Source of the DNA: Sphingopyxis chilensis
GTDB lineage: Bacteria; Pseudomonadota; Alphaproteobacteria; Sphingomonadales; Sphingomonadaceae
Assembly: GCF_035930445.1 (NCBI RefSeq)
Contig: NZ_CP142394.1
Coordinates: 1,831,501-1,895,500, forward strand
Length of the DNA stretch: 64,000 bases
Direction of reading: 5' to 3'
Position numbers and translations under genes: made by a program. How positions within the stretch are numbered: the stretch's first letter is position 1; every line of letters starts with the position of its first letter. The notes under the pieces are model-generated. The model ran no database searches and was not told the DNA's origin. It worked only from the letters and a program-made list of their open reading frames with translations. This document shows, in pieces, positions 17,816 to 25,962 of this stretch.

Positions 17816-17855
17816 CCCGTCATTGCCGCCGTGGCGGGAATGACGGGAGTTTTTT
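17816..17855 (+). terminator. Rho-independent terminator
   Basis: A 15-bp stem (CCCGTCATTGCCGCC, 17816-17830, with GGCGGGAATGACGGG, 17833-17847; one mismatch) with a two-base gap is followed by AG and six T (17850-17855). It lies ten bases after the lipoprotein stop and should end that transcript before btaA. Its CGTCATT...AATGACG edges resemble the hairpins at 30212 and 48077. Confidence 0.85.
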
Positions 17856-17950
17856 GCTCCTGTCGCCGATTTGTCACCGAACCGTCGCGGGAATGGCACC
17901 TCTCCCTGCCATGCGCGGCCCCGGATCCCTCAGTTCCGGAGTCGCATTAC

Positions 17951-19168
17951 ATGGCCAGCCAGCCCAATCGCAAGATCGCCGCCGCCGTCGTGCGAGAGGA
18001 TGCCGAGCAGAAGCAGCGCCTGCTCGACCGCGCCTTTGCGCTCGCGTTCAAGGGCCTTGTTTATGCCCAGATATGGGAAGATCCGGTGGTCGATATGGAG
18101 GCGCTTGCGATCGAGCCGGGCAACCGGATCGCAACGATTGCGAGCGGTGGTTGCAATGTCTTTTCCTATCTCACCGCCGATCCTGCCGAGATCGTCGCGG
18201 TCGATCTCAACACCGCGCATGTCGCGCTGAATAATTTGAAGCGCGTCGCCATTCAGCGGCTCCCTGACTATCTCAGCTTCCGCCGCTTTTTTGCCGACGC
18301 CGACAGCAGCGCAAACGTCGCCGACTATCGCGCGTTCGTCCGGCCCTATCTGGACGAGACCAGCCGCCGCTATTGGGAGGGCCGCGACCTCGCGGGGCGC
18401 CGCCGTATCAACGGCTTCGCGCATGGGCTCTACAAGCGCGGGCTGCTCGGAAATTTCATCGGCCTCGCGCATCTGGTGGCGCGGATGCACCGCATCGACC
18501 CGAGACAGTTTCTGCAGGCGAAGACGGTCGCGGAACAGCGTGCGATCTTCGAAGCCAAATTCGCGCCCTTTTTCGACAGGAAGTTCATCCGCTGGGTCAC
18601 CGATCAGCGGTCGTCGCTCTTCGGGCTCGGTATCCCGCCCGCGCAATATGACGCGCTCGCCGGCGGCAGGCCGATGGCGGACGTCCTGCGCGCGCGGCTC
18701 GAAAAGCTCGCGTGCGACTTCCCGCTCGACGAGAATTATTTCGCCTGGCAGGCGTTCGGGCGCGGATATGGGAAGGGCGTCACGATGCCGCTGCCGCCCT
18801 ATCTGCAGGCGGCGAATTATGCCGCGGTGAAGGCGCGCGCCGAACGCGTGACGATGCTGCACGCGAACATGACCGACATGCTTGCCGCCGCCGATGCGGC
18901 CAGTTTCGATCGCTATGTCTTTCTCGACGCGCAGGACTGGATGAGCGACGCGCAGCTTGCCGCGCTGTGGACCGAGGTGACGCGCACCGCGCGGCCCGGC
19001 GCGCGCGTCCTTTTCCGTACCGCCGCCGAGCCGAGCCTGCTGCCGGGACGGCTTCCCGAGGATTTGCTCAGCCGCTGGGTTTATCGCGAGCAAGCGTCGC
19101 GCGACTATACGCGTCGCGATCGGTCGGCGATTTATGGCGGGGTCCATCTTTATGTCCTGAAGGATTGA
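17951..19168 (+). CDS. btaA: BtaA: SAM:diacylglycerol 3-amino-3-carboxypropyltransferase
   Basis: BtaA transfers the 3-amino-3-carboxypropyl group of SAM to diacylglycerol, giving diacylglyceryl-homoserine, the first step to the betaine lipid DGTS. The 405-residue protein is of the DUF3419 family: KGLVYAQIWEDPVVDMEAL, IASGGCNVFSYL, VDLNTAHVALNNLK and YVFLDAQDWMSD are typical. The start is ATG 17951 (MASQPNRKI), because the longer frame upstream runs through the terminator. The methyltransferase that completes the lipid starts three bases after its stop. Confidence 0.9.
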   Translation: MASQPNRKIAAAVVREDAEQKQRLLDRAFALAFKGLVYAQIWEDPVVDMEALAIEPGNRIATIASGGCNVFSYLTADPAEIVAVDLNTAHVALNNLKRVAIQRLPDYLSFRRFFADADSSANVADYRAFVRPYLDETSRRYWEGRDLAGRRRINGFAHGLYKRGLLGNFIGLAHLVARMHRIDPRQFLQAKTVAEQRAIFEAKFAPFFDRKFIRWVTDQRSSLFGLGIPPAQYDALAGGRPMADVLRARLEKLACDFPLDENYFAWQAFGRGYGKGVTMPLPPYLQAANYAAVKARAERVTMLHANMTDMLAAADAASFDRYVFLDAQDWMSDAQLAALWTEVTRTARPGARVLFRTAAEPSLLPGRLPEDLLSRWVYREQASRDYTRRDRSAIYGGVHLYVLKD

Positions 19169-19171
19169 GGC

Positions 19172-19831
19172 ATGCGCCGGGGGGAGGGGCATGCGGCGCT
19201 GATGGACGGCGTCTATCGGGGACAGCGTCATATCTATGATCTGACCCGCAAATATTATCTGCTCGGCCGCGACCGGTTGATCGACGAGTTGACACCGCCG
19301 GTGGGCGGGCGGGTGCTGGAAATCGGCTGTGGAACCGGGCGCAACCTGATCGCGGCTGCCCGTTGCTGGCCGGGCGCGCGCTTCCACGGCATCGATATTT
19401 CGGAGGAGATGCTGAAAACCGCGCGCGCCTCGATCGCGCGCGCCGGCCTTGCCAAAAGGATCAGCGTGGCAAGGGGTGATGCAACGGATTTCGATCCCAA
19501 CACGCTGTTCGGGATCGACGGGTTCGACCGGATATTCCAAAGCTATACACTGTCGATGATTCCCGACTGGCAGGGCGCGATGCGCGAAGCGATGCGCCAC
19601 TTGTCCGCCCATGGCTCGCTTCACATCGTCGATTTCGGCCAGCAGGAGCAGTTGCCCGGCTGGTGGCGCGCCGCGCTGCTCGGCTGGCTCGCCCGCTTTC
19701 ATGTCGAACCGCGCGCGATGCTGATCGAAGGCGCACGCGAAATCGCGAATGATATCGGGGGGCGAATGTCGGTGACGCGCCTCTATCGCGGCTATGCTTG
19801 GTCGCTCAGGATCGACCGACGACCGCGCTAG
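19172..19831 (+). CDS. btaB: BtaB: diacylglyceryl-homoserine N-methyltransferase
   Basis: A class I SAM methyltransferase of 219 residues that should trimethylate diacylglyceryl-homoserine to DGTS. It has YDLTRKYYLLGRDRLID, typical for BtaB, then motif I VLEIGCGTGRNLIAAA and motif post-I FHGIDISEEML. Length is standard for free BtaB proteins. Tight coupling to btaA (three-base gap) supports the assignment. In other bacteria DGTS replaces phospholipids when phosphate is short; I see no clear Pho box, though none was searched for with a matrix. Confidence 0.9.
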   Translation: MRRGEGHAALMDGVYRGQRHIYDLTRKYYLLGRDRLIDELTPPVGGRVLEIGCGTGRNLIAAARCWPGARFHGIDISEEMLKTARASIARAGLAKRISVARGDATDFDPNTLFGIDGFDRIFQSYTLSMIPDWQGAMREAMRHLSAHGSLHIVDFGQQEQLPGWWRAALLGWLARFHVEPRAMLIEGAREIANDIGGRMSVTRLYRGYAWSLRIDRRPR

Positions 19832-19855
19832 ACAGCATTTTCCATGACTGGATGG

Positions 19856-21118
19856 TCAGGACGCCGGACGCGTCGCGCTGAACGAAAAGTCGACGTCGAC
19901 CCCGGCGGCGATCGCGTCGGTTGCCGCCCATTCGCCCTGGCCGACGCCGAATGCCGTGCGGTCGATCCGCGCGGTCCCGGCGACACGCGCCCGGTCGCCG
20001 TCGATGCGCAGCGTAAAGCGAACCGTCGCGGGCTTGCTGATGCCGCGCAGGTCGAGCGTGCCGCGCGCTTCATAGCGGTCGCCGCCGCGGTGGCGGATGT
20101 CGCGCGCCGTGAAGACAGCATTTGGGTGGGCCGAAATGTTGAAGAAGTCGCTGCCTTTCAGCGAATCGTCGCGCTGCCCGTCGCCGGTATCGGCCGAGGC
20201 AAGGTCGACGGTGACGCGAATGGTCGATTTGGCGAGCTGGGCGGGGCTGAAGCGGATGGCGGCGCGCCAGCGACCGAAGGCGCCGTCCACCGCTTCGCCG
20301 TTCCAGTGCGCGGTGAAGCCGAGCCGGCCACCGGACGCGACCGTCCAGTCGGCGAGCGGCTGGCCGGTGTCTTCGGGTTCGGCCTTTTCGCTTTCGGTGG
20401 TTTCGGTCGCTATCGCTTGTGCTTCGGGCCGAGGTGAGGCCGCAGGTGCCCTCGGAGCCGGCGCTGCGGGCGCCGCGGTTTCGGCTTTCACCACCCGACG
20501 ATCCTTGCTGGGGTAGATCATATTGCCGCCCGCAAAGGCCGCGGCGACGAGCGCCAGCGCGCCGATCGCGGCTCCAGCAGCTTTCCCGCGCGCGAAAGGG
20601 ATCATTCGCTGGAGTTCGGGCTTGCCGAGCAACCATTGGTGACGAAGCGCGCCCGCGATATGGAGCAGGAACAGGCCGATCGCGAGCCACGCCATCGCGC
20701 CGTGGATCGATTCGGCTGGTTCGTGCCAGCTCCGGCCAACGGGCAGGTGCGGCCAGGGGATGATGCCATAAAGCAGCGTCGGCACCTGAACGCGCGCGGT
20801 AGAAACGAGCAGCCATCCCGTGATCGGACCGAGGATCATCACGAGGTAGAAAAGCCAGTGTACCGTACTGGCGAGCGCGCGCGTCCATGCCGGGCCGTCG
20901 GAGGCGGGCGGGCGCGATGTGAACAGGCGAACCGCAAGGCGGGCGAGGCTGAGCAGCAGGATGGTGATGCCGACCGATTTGTGGAGCTGGTAGCGCGCAA
21001 ACAATTCGGGGCTGTTGTTCCCTTCGAGCGCCCAGCCAAGCGCGATCTGGAACGCCAGCAACAGCGCGATGAGCCAGTGAAGCGTGATCGCGGTATAGCT
21101 ATAACGCTGTGTTGGCAT
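19856..21118 (-). CDS. Cytochrome b561-like domain fused to YceI domain
   Basis: A two-part envelope protein of 420 residues. Residues 1-180 form a four-helix cytochrome b561 module whose haem-ligand histidines are in TLHWLIALLLA, YQLHKSVG, VHWLFYLVMILGPITGWLL and IHGAMAWLAIGLFLLHIAG. A fifth helix (about 195-220) and a Pro/Ala-rich linker lead to a C-terminal YceI lipocalin-like beta domain (about 245-418) with WTVASGGRLGFTAHWNG, SADTGDGQRDDSLKGSDFF and LDLRGISKPATVRF. YceI proteins bind isoprenoids; b561 proteins carry electrons across the inner membrane, so a quinone-related role is likely but inferred. Confidence 0.9.
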   Translation of the reverse strand: MPTQRYSYTAITLHWLIALLLAFQIALGWALEGNNSPELFARYQLHKSVGITILLLSLARLAVRLFTSRPPASDGPAWTRALASTVHWLFYLVMILGPITGWLLVSTARVQVPTLLYGIIPWPHLPVGRSWHEPAESIHGAMAWLAIGLFLLHIAGALRHQWLLGKPELQRMIPFARGKAAGAAIGALALVAAAFAGGNMIYPSKDRRVVKAETAAPAAPAPRAPAASPRPEAQAIATETTESEKAEPEDTGQPLADWTVASGGRLGFTAHWNGEAVDGAFGRWRAAIRFSPAQLAKSTIRVTVDLASADTGDGQRDDSLKGSDFFNISAHPNAVFTARDIRHRGGDRYEARGTLDLRGISKPATVRFTLRIDGDRARVAGTARIDRTAFGVGQGEWAATDAIAAGVDVDFSFSATRPAS

Positions 21119-21190
21119 GACAATCTTTCACGGTCGGGGAGGGGATTCGGGGGAACCCTATCGAGTCACGCGGATATTGTCGAAGGGTGC

Positions 21191-21880
21191 CTAATCGTCG
21201 AAACCTACGAACCGCACCGCCTCGTCGACGCCCTTGCGGTTCGACACCACCGCATTGGCGGGGAAATCGGCATCGGGCCAGCCCATTGCGACGCAGATCA
21301 TGATGACCTGATCGTCGGGGATGCGGGCATGTTCGCGGACGACGGGGCTTTGCATGATACCCTGGCTGTTGATGACGCAGCCGAGCCCGCGCGACCAGGC
21401 GGCGTTGACGAGCGCATTGGTGACGGCGCCGCAATCGAAGGGCGCGATGTCGCTCCCGAGCAGCACGCGGTCATAGGTCACGACGATGCTGACGGGTGCG
21501 TCGAACTGGCGGAAACCGCGCAGCACCCAATCCTGGCGCGCGTCCTTGTCGTCGCGCGCGATGCCCATCGCGCCGAAAAGCTGTTTGGCGATCTCGATCT
21601 GGCGGGCACGATGGTCGTCGGCGATGCCATCGAAGCGGCGGAACTCGCGGCTGTCGGGCTTGCCCGCAAGGATTCCTTCGGTGTTGCCGTGGCGGATCGC
21701 CGCGAGCGGATCGCCGGTGACGACCGAGAAATTCCAGCACTGATTGTTGAACGACGAGGGCGCGCGCATCGCTACCTCGAGGATTTCGGCAATTACCGCT
21801 TTCGGAACGGGCTTGTCGAGGAAGCCGCGGATCGAGCGGCGTCCGACGACGACCTCGTCATAACCGGATGCGGTCGTCAC
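21191..21880 (-). CDS. Nitroreductase family protein
   Basis: An FMN-dependent oxidoreductase of 229 residues. The N-terminal [20 protein letters not shown] and [12 protein letters not shown] stretches are the FMN-binding signature, and the C-terminal half has [18 protein letters not shown] and [14 protein letters not shown]. Such enzymes reduce nitro-aromatics, quinones or enones with NAD(P)H; the natural substrate is unknown. Its start overlaps the hemA stop by four bases, so it is translated after hemA from one mRNA. Confidence 0.9.
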   Translation of the reverse strand: MTTASGYDEVVVGRRSIRGFLDKPVPKAVIAEILEVAMRAPSSFNNQCWNFSVVTGDPLAAIRHGNTEGILAGKPDSREFRRFDGIADDHRARQIEIAKQLFGAMGIARDDKDARQDWVLRGFRQFDAPVSIVVTYDRVLLGSDIAPFDCGAVTNALVNAAWSRGLGCVINSQGIMQSPVVREHARIPDDQVIMICVAMGWPDADFPANAVVSNRKGVDEAVRFVGFDD

Positions 21881-23097
21881 GCAGCCTTCTGGAGCTGCAG
21901 TTCGAGCCGATCCCAGATTTCGACAAGCGCGTCGGTCAACTCGCGCATCATCGCTTCGTCATGCGCCGGACCCGGCGTGAAGCGCAGGCGTTCGGTACCG
22001 CGCGGCACGGTCGGGAAATTGATCGGCTGCACATAGACGCCATATTCGGCGAGCAAAATGTCGCTGATCTTTTTCGCGCGCACCGGGTCGCCGACCATCA
22101 GCGGGACGATATGCGTCGTCGAATCCATCACCGGCAGGCCCGCATCGCGGAAGCTCTGCTTGAGATAGGCGGCGGCCGCCTGCTGCGCCTCGCGCTCGAC
22201 GCCCGACGATTTCAGGTGGCGTACGCTGGCGAGCACGCCCGCAACGAGCACCGGCGACAGGCTGGTCGTGAAGATGAAGCCCGGCGCGTAAGAACGGATC
22301 ACGTCGATGATATTCTTGTCGGCGGCGATATAGCCGCCCATCACACCGAACGCCTTGCCGAGCGTGCCTTCGATGATGGTGACGCGGTGCGCCGCCTCGT
22401 CGCGGTCGGTGATACCGCCGCCGCGCGGTCCGTACATGCCGACGGCGTGAACTTCGTCGCAATAGGTGAGCGCGTTGTATTTTTCGGCGAGGTCGCAGAT
22501 CGCGTGGATCGGGGCGACGTCGCCGTCCATCGAATAAACGCTCTCGAACGCGATCAGCTTCGCCGCTTCGGGATCGTCCTCGGCCATCAGCTCTTCGAGG
22601 TGGGCGAGGTCGTTGTGGCGCCACACGCGCTTTTCGCAGCCCGAATTGCGGATGCCCGCGATCATCGAGGCATGGTTGAGTTCGTCCGAATAGATGATGC
22701 AGTTCGGCAGCAGCTTGCCGAGCGTGCCGAGCGTCGCCTCGTTCGAAATATAGCCCGAGGTGAAGAGCAGGGCGCCTTCCTTGCCGTGCAGGTCGGCGAG
22801 TTCGGCTTCGAGGTCGATGTGATAATGGGTGTTGCCGCCAATGTTGCGCGTGCCGCCCGAACCGGCGCCGACGTCGTGCAGCGCCTCTTCCATCGCGGAG
22901 ACGACCTTGGGATGCTGGCCCATCGCCAGATAGTCATTCGAGCACCACACCGTGATCGGTTTCGGCCCGTTGTGACCCGCGAAGCAGCGCGCATTGGGAA
23001 AAGACCCGCGGTTGCGCAGGATGTCGATGAAGACGCGGTAGCGCCCCTCTTCGTGCAACCGGTCGATGGCGCGTGCGAAAATATCGTTATAGTTCAC
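21877..23097 (-). CDS. hemA: 5-aminolevulinate synthase
   Basis: Condenses glycine and succinyl-CoA to 5-aminolevulinate, the committed step of haem and corrinoid synthesis in alphaproteobacteria (Shemin pathway). The 406 residues are full length; the PLP lysine is in [16 protein letters not shown], with [27 protein letters not shown] and [16 protein letters not shown] also in place. The ATG at 23097 follows a short purine-rich stretch. Its gene precedes the overlapping nitroreductase. The pathway links to the methylmalonyl-CoA locus in this window through succinyl-CoA. Confidence 0.96.
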   Translation of the reverse strand: MNYNDIFARAIDRLHEEGRYRVFIDILRNRGSFPNARCFAGHNGPKPITVWCSNDYLAMGQHPKVVSAMEEALHDVGAGSGGTRNIGGNTHYHIDLEAELADLHGKEGALLFTSGYISNEATLGTLGKLLPNCIIYSDELNHASMIAGIRNSGCEKRVWRHNDLAHLEELMAEDDPEAAKLIAFESVYSMDGDVAPIHAICDLAEKYNALTYCDEVHAVGMYGPRGGGITDRDEAAHRVTIIEGTLGKAFGVMGGYIAADKNIIDVIRSYAPGFIFTTSLSPVLVAGVLASVRHLKSSGVEREAQQAAAAYLKQSFRDAGLPVMDSTTHIVPLMVGDPVRAKKISDILLAEYGVYVQPINFPTVPRGTERLRFTPGPAHDEAMMRELTDALVEIWDRLELQLQKAA

Positions 23098-23234
23098 GTC
23101 TCAGCCCCGCAGTCAGGTGCCAATTCAGGCCATTGGGCCGCTCCCTCCGGCGGCTATTAACATGCGGGCCAATAACGCCGAAAAGCGCCAAAGGCCAGTG
23201 CGAACGATTCGCAGCATTGGGACAAATTGTCCTA

Positions 23235-24038
23235 TCAGATCGTCTCGATCGATCCGATACCATAGGGCGCGAGCGCGACGAGCGGTGGCGGTGGACGATC
23301 GTCGCTGCGCGTGAAGACCGCGATTCCGGGCGCAGGAGCATCGGGCCATTGTTGCCCTTCGGTCAGGCAGGCGATCCGCCGCGCGATGCCTGCCGCGCCG
23401 TCGATCAGGCGAACGGCGGGACCCGCCGCGGCCTGCAATTCGTCGCGCAGCAGCGGGAAGTGCGTGCAGGCGAGGACGATGACGTCCATGGCATCGCCGC
23501 CGGGCTGGTCGCGCAGGCCCGCAATCGCGCGCGCAATCACCTCGGGATCGATCGCCTCGCCGCGCAGCCTGGCTTCGGCGCCGGTGACGAGCCCGGGGCT
23601 GCCGTGGCGCAGTACGATCTTTCCAGCGGCGAAGCAGGCGCTCAGATCGTCGACATAGGGCTGGCGAACCGTCGCCTCGGTGCCGAGTACGCCGATGACG
23701 CCGCTCCGCGTCAACTCGGCGGCCGGCTTGATCGCGGGCACGGTGCCGACGATCGGCAGGTCGAGCGCGGCGCGGACGTGTGAAAGGGCGATCGTTGAGG
23801 CTGTGTTGCACGCGATCACCGCAAGCCGTGGCTGATAGCGCTCGACCAGACGGCCGAGCAGCGCGGGCACCCGCGCCGCAAGTTCCTCGTCGCTTTTCTT
23901 GCCGTAAGGCAGGCCGGCATAGTCGGCGGCATAAACGATCGGTGCGGTCGGCAGCAGCGCGCGCGTTGGCCCGAGTACGGTGAGACCGCCGAGGCCGCTG
24001 TCGAAAAAGAGGATGGGAGCGTCGGCGGCGGGAAGCAT
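23235..24038 (-). CDS. murI: Glutamate racemase
   Basis: Makes D-glutamate for peptidoglycan by cofactor-free two-base racemisation. Both catalytic cysteines are visible, in IACNTASTIAL and VLACTHFPLL, together with DSGLGGLTVL at the N-terminus and VYAADYAGLPYGKKS. The 267 residues match the family. It is divergent from plsY with a 133-base gap, and is separate from alr (52281), the other racemase for cell-wall D-amino acids in this window. Confidence 0.95.
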   Translation of the reverse strand: MLPAADAPILFFDSGLGGLTVLGPTRALLPTAPIVYAADYAGLPYGKKSDEELAARVPALLGRLVERYQPRLAVIACNTASTIALSHVRAALDLPIVGTVPAIKPAAELTRSGVIGVLGTEATVRQPYVDDLSACFAAGKIVLRHGSPGLVTGAEARLRGEAIDPEVIARAIAGLRDQPGGDAMDVIVLACTHFPLLRDELQAAAGPAVRLIDGAAGIARRIACLTEGQQWPDAPAPGIAVFTRSDDRPPPPLVALAPYGIGSIETI

Positions 24039-24171
24039 GTCCCGCGCCTAGCAGCGCGGCCCTCGCCGCTCAATGGGCGAGCTATCGATCCATTTTGGGA
24101 GCGATCGGGTTCGAATCCGTTGATTGCTTTCGCCAACGGCGGCACATAGGCCGAAACGGAGCGGGGTTTTC

Positions 24172-24774
24172 ATGACGATATTCTTGCTGGCCGCCTTCGG
24201 CTATTTGCTCGGCTCGATTCCTTTCGGGGTCATCCTGACGCGCCTTTTCGGTGAGGGCGACCTGCGCCAGATCGGGTCGGGCAATATCGGCGCGACCAAT
24301 GTGCTGCGTACCGGACGCAAGGAGCTGGCGGCGGCGACCTTGATCCTCGACGGCGCGAAAGGCGCGGTTGCCGTGCTGCTCGCGCGGCATTTCGTTCCGG
24401 AACTCGGCGAACATGCCGCGATGATCGCCGGCGCCGCGGCGATGATCGGGCATTGCTATCCTGTATGGCTGCAATTCCGCGGCGGGAAAGGCGTGGCGAC
24501 GCTGCTGGGGCTGGCGCTGGCGCTCGCCTGGCCCATCGGGTTGGTGTTCGCGGTCGTATGGCTCGGCACGGTCTTGCTTTTGCGCATCTCGTCGCTCGGC
24601 GGGATGCTGGGGGCGGTGTCGGCACCGGTCGCTGCGCTGGCGTTCGGCTATCCGGTATATGCGATCGGGCTAGCGGGGCTCGCGGTGGTCGTGCTGTGGC
24701 GGCACCGCGAGAATATTGCGCGGCTGCGCGCCGGGACCGAACCGCGCGTCGGCGCCAGCAAGGAGCATGTGTGA
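24172..24774 (+). CDS. plsY: Glycerol-3-phosphate acyltransferase PlsY
   Basis: PlsY acylates glycerol-3-phosphate from acyl-phosphate, the first step of phospholipid synthesis, in the inner membrane. The 200-residue protein has the three family motifs: GSIPFGVILTRLF, GSGNIGATNVLRTG and the glycine-rich FRGGKGVAT. Start is ATG 24172 (MTIFLLAA); the longer in-frame start at 24124 has no ribosome-binding site and would add a charged tail before the first helix. It overlaps dprA by four bases. Confidence 0.95.
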   Translation: MTIFLLAAFGYLLGSIPFGVILTRLFGEGDLRQIGSGNIGATNVLRTGRKELAAATLILDGAKGAVAVLLARHFVPELGEHAAMIAGAAAMIGHCYPVWLQFRGGKGVATLLGLALALAWPIGLVFAVVWLGTVLLLRISSLGGMLGAVSAPVAALAFGYPVYAIGLAGLAVVVLWRHRENIARLRAGTEPRVGASKEHV

Positions 24775-25856
24775 CCCACGCCGAGCGGCTGGCGCGGCTG
24801 CGGCTGATCCGAACGCCGCATGTCGGACCTGTCAGCTGGCACCAGCTCATGTCGCGCTTCGGGTCGGGCGTGGCGGCGCTCGAGGCGTTGCCCGACCTTG
24901 TCCTGCGCGGTGGAGCGGGCAAGGCGCGCATTGCGGCCCCCGAGGTCGCCGAGCGCGAAATCGAACGTGTGGCGGGCTTGGGCGCTCGCCATGTTTTCAG
25001 CGACGAGGACGAATATTCGCCAATGCTGCGCGAGGTCGAGGGCGCGCCGCCAGCCGTGATCGTGCGCGGCGACACGGCCATGCTCCGGCGACCATGCGTC
25101 GCGATCGTCGGTGCGCGCAATGCATCGGCGATTGCGTGCCGTTTCGCACGCCAGCTCGCAGCCGATCTTGCCACGCGCGACGTCACGGTGGTCAGCGGGC
25201 TGGCGCGCGGGGTCGATACCGCCGCGCACATCGGCGCGCTTGGCGGCGCGACGGCGGGGGTGATCGCGAGCGGCATCGACATCGCCTTTCCGCCTGAAAA
25301 TGCCGCGCTTCAGGAAAAGATCGCGAGCGACCAGCTGCTCATCGCCGAACAGCCGCCGGGCGCGGAGCCGCTCGCGCGTCATTTTCCCGCGCGCAACCGG
25401 ATCATCGCAGGCATCGCCCACGGGACCGTGGTGATCGAGGCGGCGCCGAAATCGGGGTCGCTGATCACGGCTCGGCGCGCCGGCGATTACGGACGCGAGG
25501 TGATGGCGGTGCCGGGCTCTCCGCTCGATCCGCGCGCGCAGGGCTGCAACCTGTTGATCCGGGAAGGCGCGACTTTGATCCAGACAGTCGACGACGTGAT
25601 CGAAGCGGTCGGACCGATCGACGCGCGGATGGTCCGCGAGCCGGTGCAGCGCTTCACGCCGGCCGCCGCACCGGCGGACGCGGGAGAGGGCGAGCGCCGG
25701 TCGCTGATCGACCTGCTCGGCCCGACGCCGGTCGCGGTAGACGAATTGGTGCGACAATCGGGGCAGGATGCCTCGACGGTGCAACTCGTGCTGCTCGAAC
25801 TCGAACTCGCGGGCCGCGTCGAGCGTCATGCCGGGGCGAAGATCTCGCTCGTGTGA
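24771..25856 (+). CDS. dprA: DNA processing protein DprA
   Basis: DprA loads RecA on incoming single-stranded DNA during natural transformation. I start it at GTG 24771, overlapping the plsY stop (GTGA) and following AGGAG at 24761. The 361 residues show the Rossmann-like domain: AIVGARNASAIACRFARQLA, SGLARGVDTAAHIGAL, PARNRIIAGIA and ITARRAGDYGREVMAVPG, and a C-terminal winged helix (about 300-360). Coupling of plsY with dprA is common in alphaproteobacteria. No competence pilus gene is in the window. Confidence 0.95.
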   Translation: MTHAERLARLRLIRTPHVGPVSWHQLMSRFGSGVAALEALPDLVLRGGAGKARIAAPEVAEREIERVAGLGARHVFSDEDEYSPMLREVEGAPPAVIVRGDTAMLRRPCVAIVGARNASAIACRFARQLAADLATRDVTVVSGLARGVDTAAHIGALGGATAGVIASGIDIAFPPENAALQEKIASDQLLIAEQPPGAEPLARHFPARNRIIAGIAHGTVVIEAAPKSGSLITARRAGDYGREVMAVPGSPLDPRAQGCNLLIREGATLIQTVDDVIEAVGPIDARMVREPVQRFTPAAAPADAGEGERRSLIDLLGPTPVAVDELVRQSGQDASTVQLVLLELELAGRVERHAGAKISLV

Positions 25857-25962
25857 CAGCCGCCGCCGCACCAGGCCATCCAACGTCTCGTCGCGGTTCA
25901 GCCACGGTTCAGCGGCCGAGCCACAGGCTTGTGATGTTGTATCACATGCGGGGAGATTGTGG

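Noticed and set aside
17930..19702. A 590-codon open frame antisense to btaA and btaB
   Set aside because: Same type of high-GC shadow; the plus-strand frames carry clear BtaA and BtaB motifs and ribosome-binding sites.
24100..24125. GGTTCGAATCC, like the T-loop of a tRNA
   Set aside because: No 5-bp T-stem, anticodon arm or acceptor stem can be formed around it, so it is a chance match.
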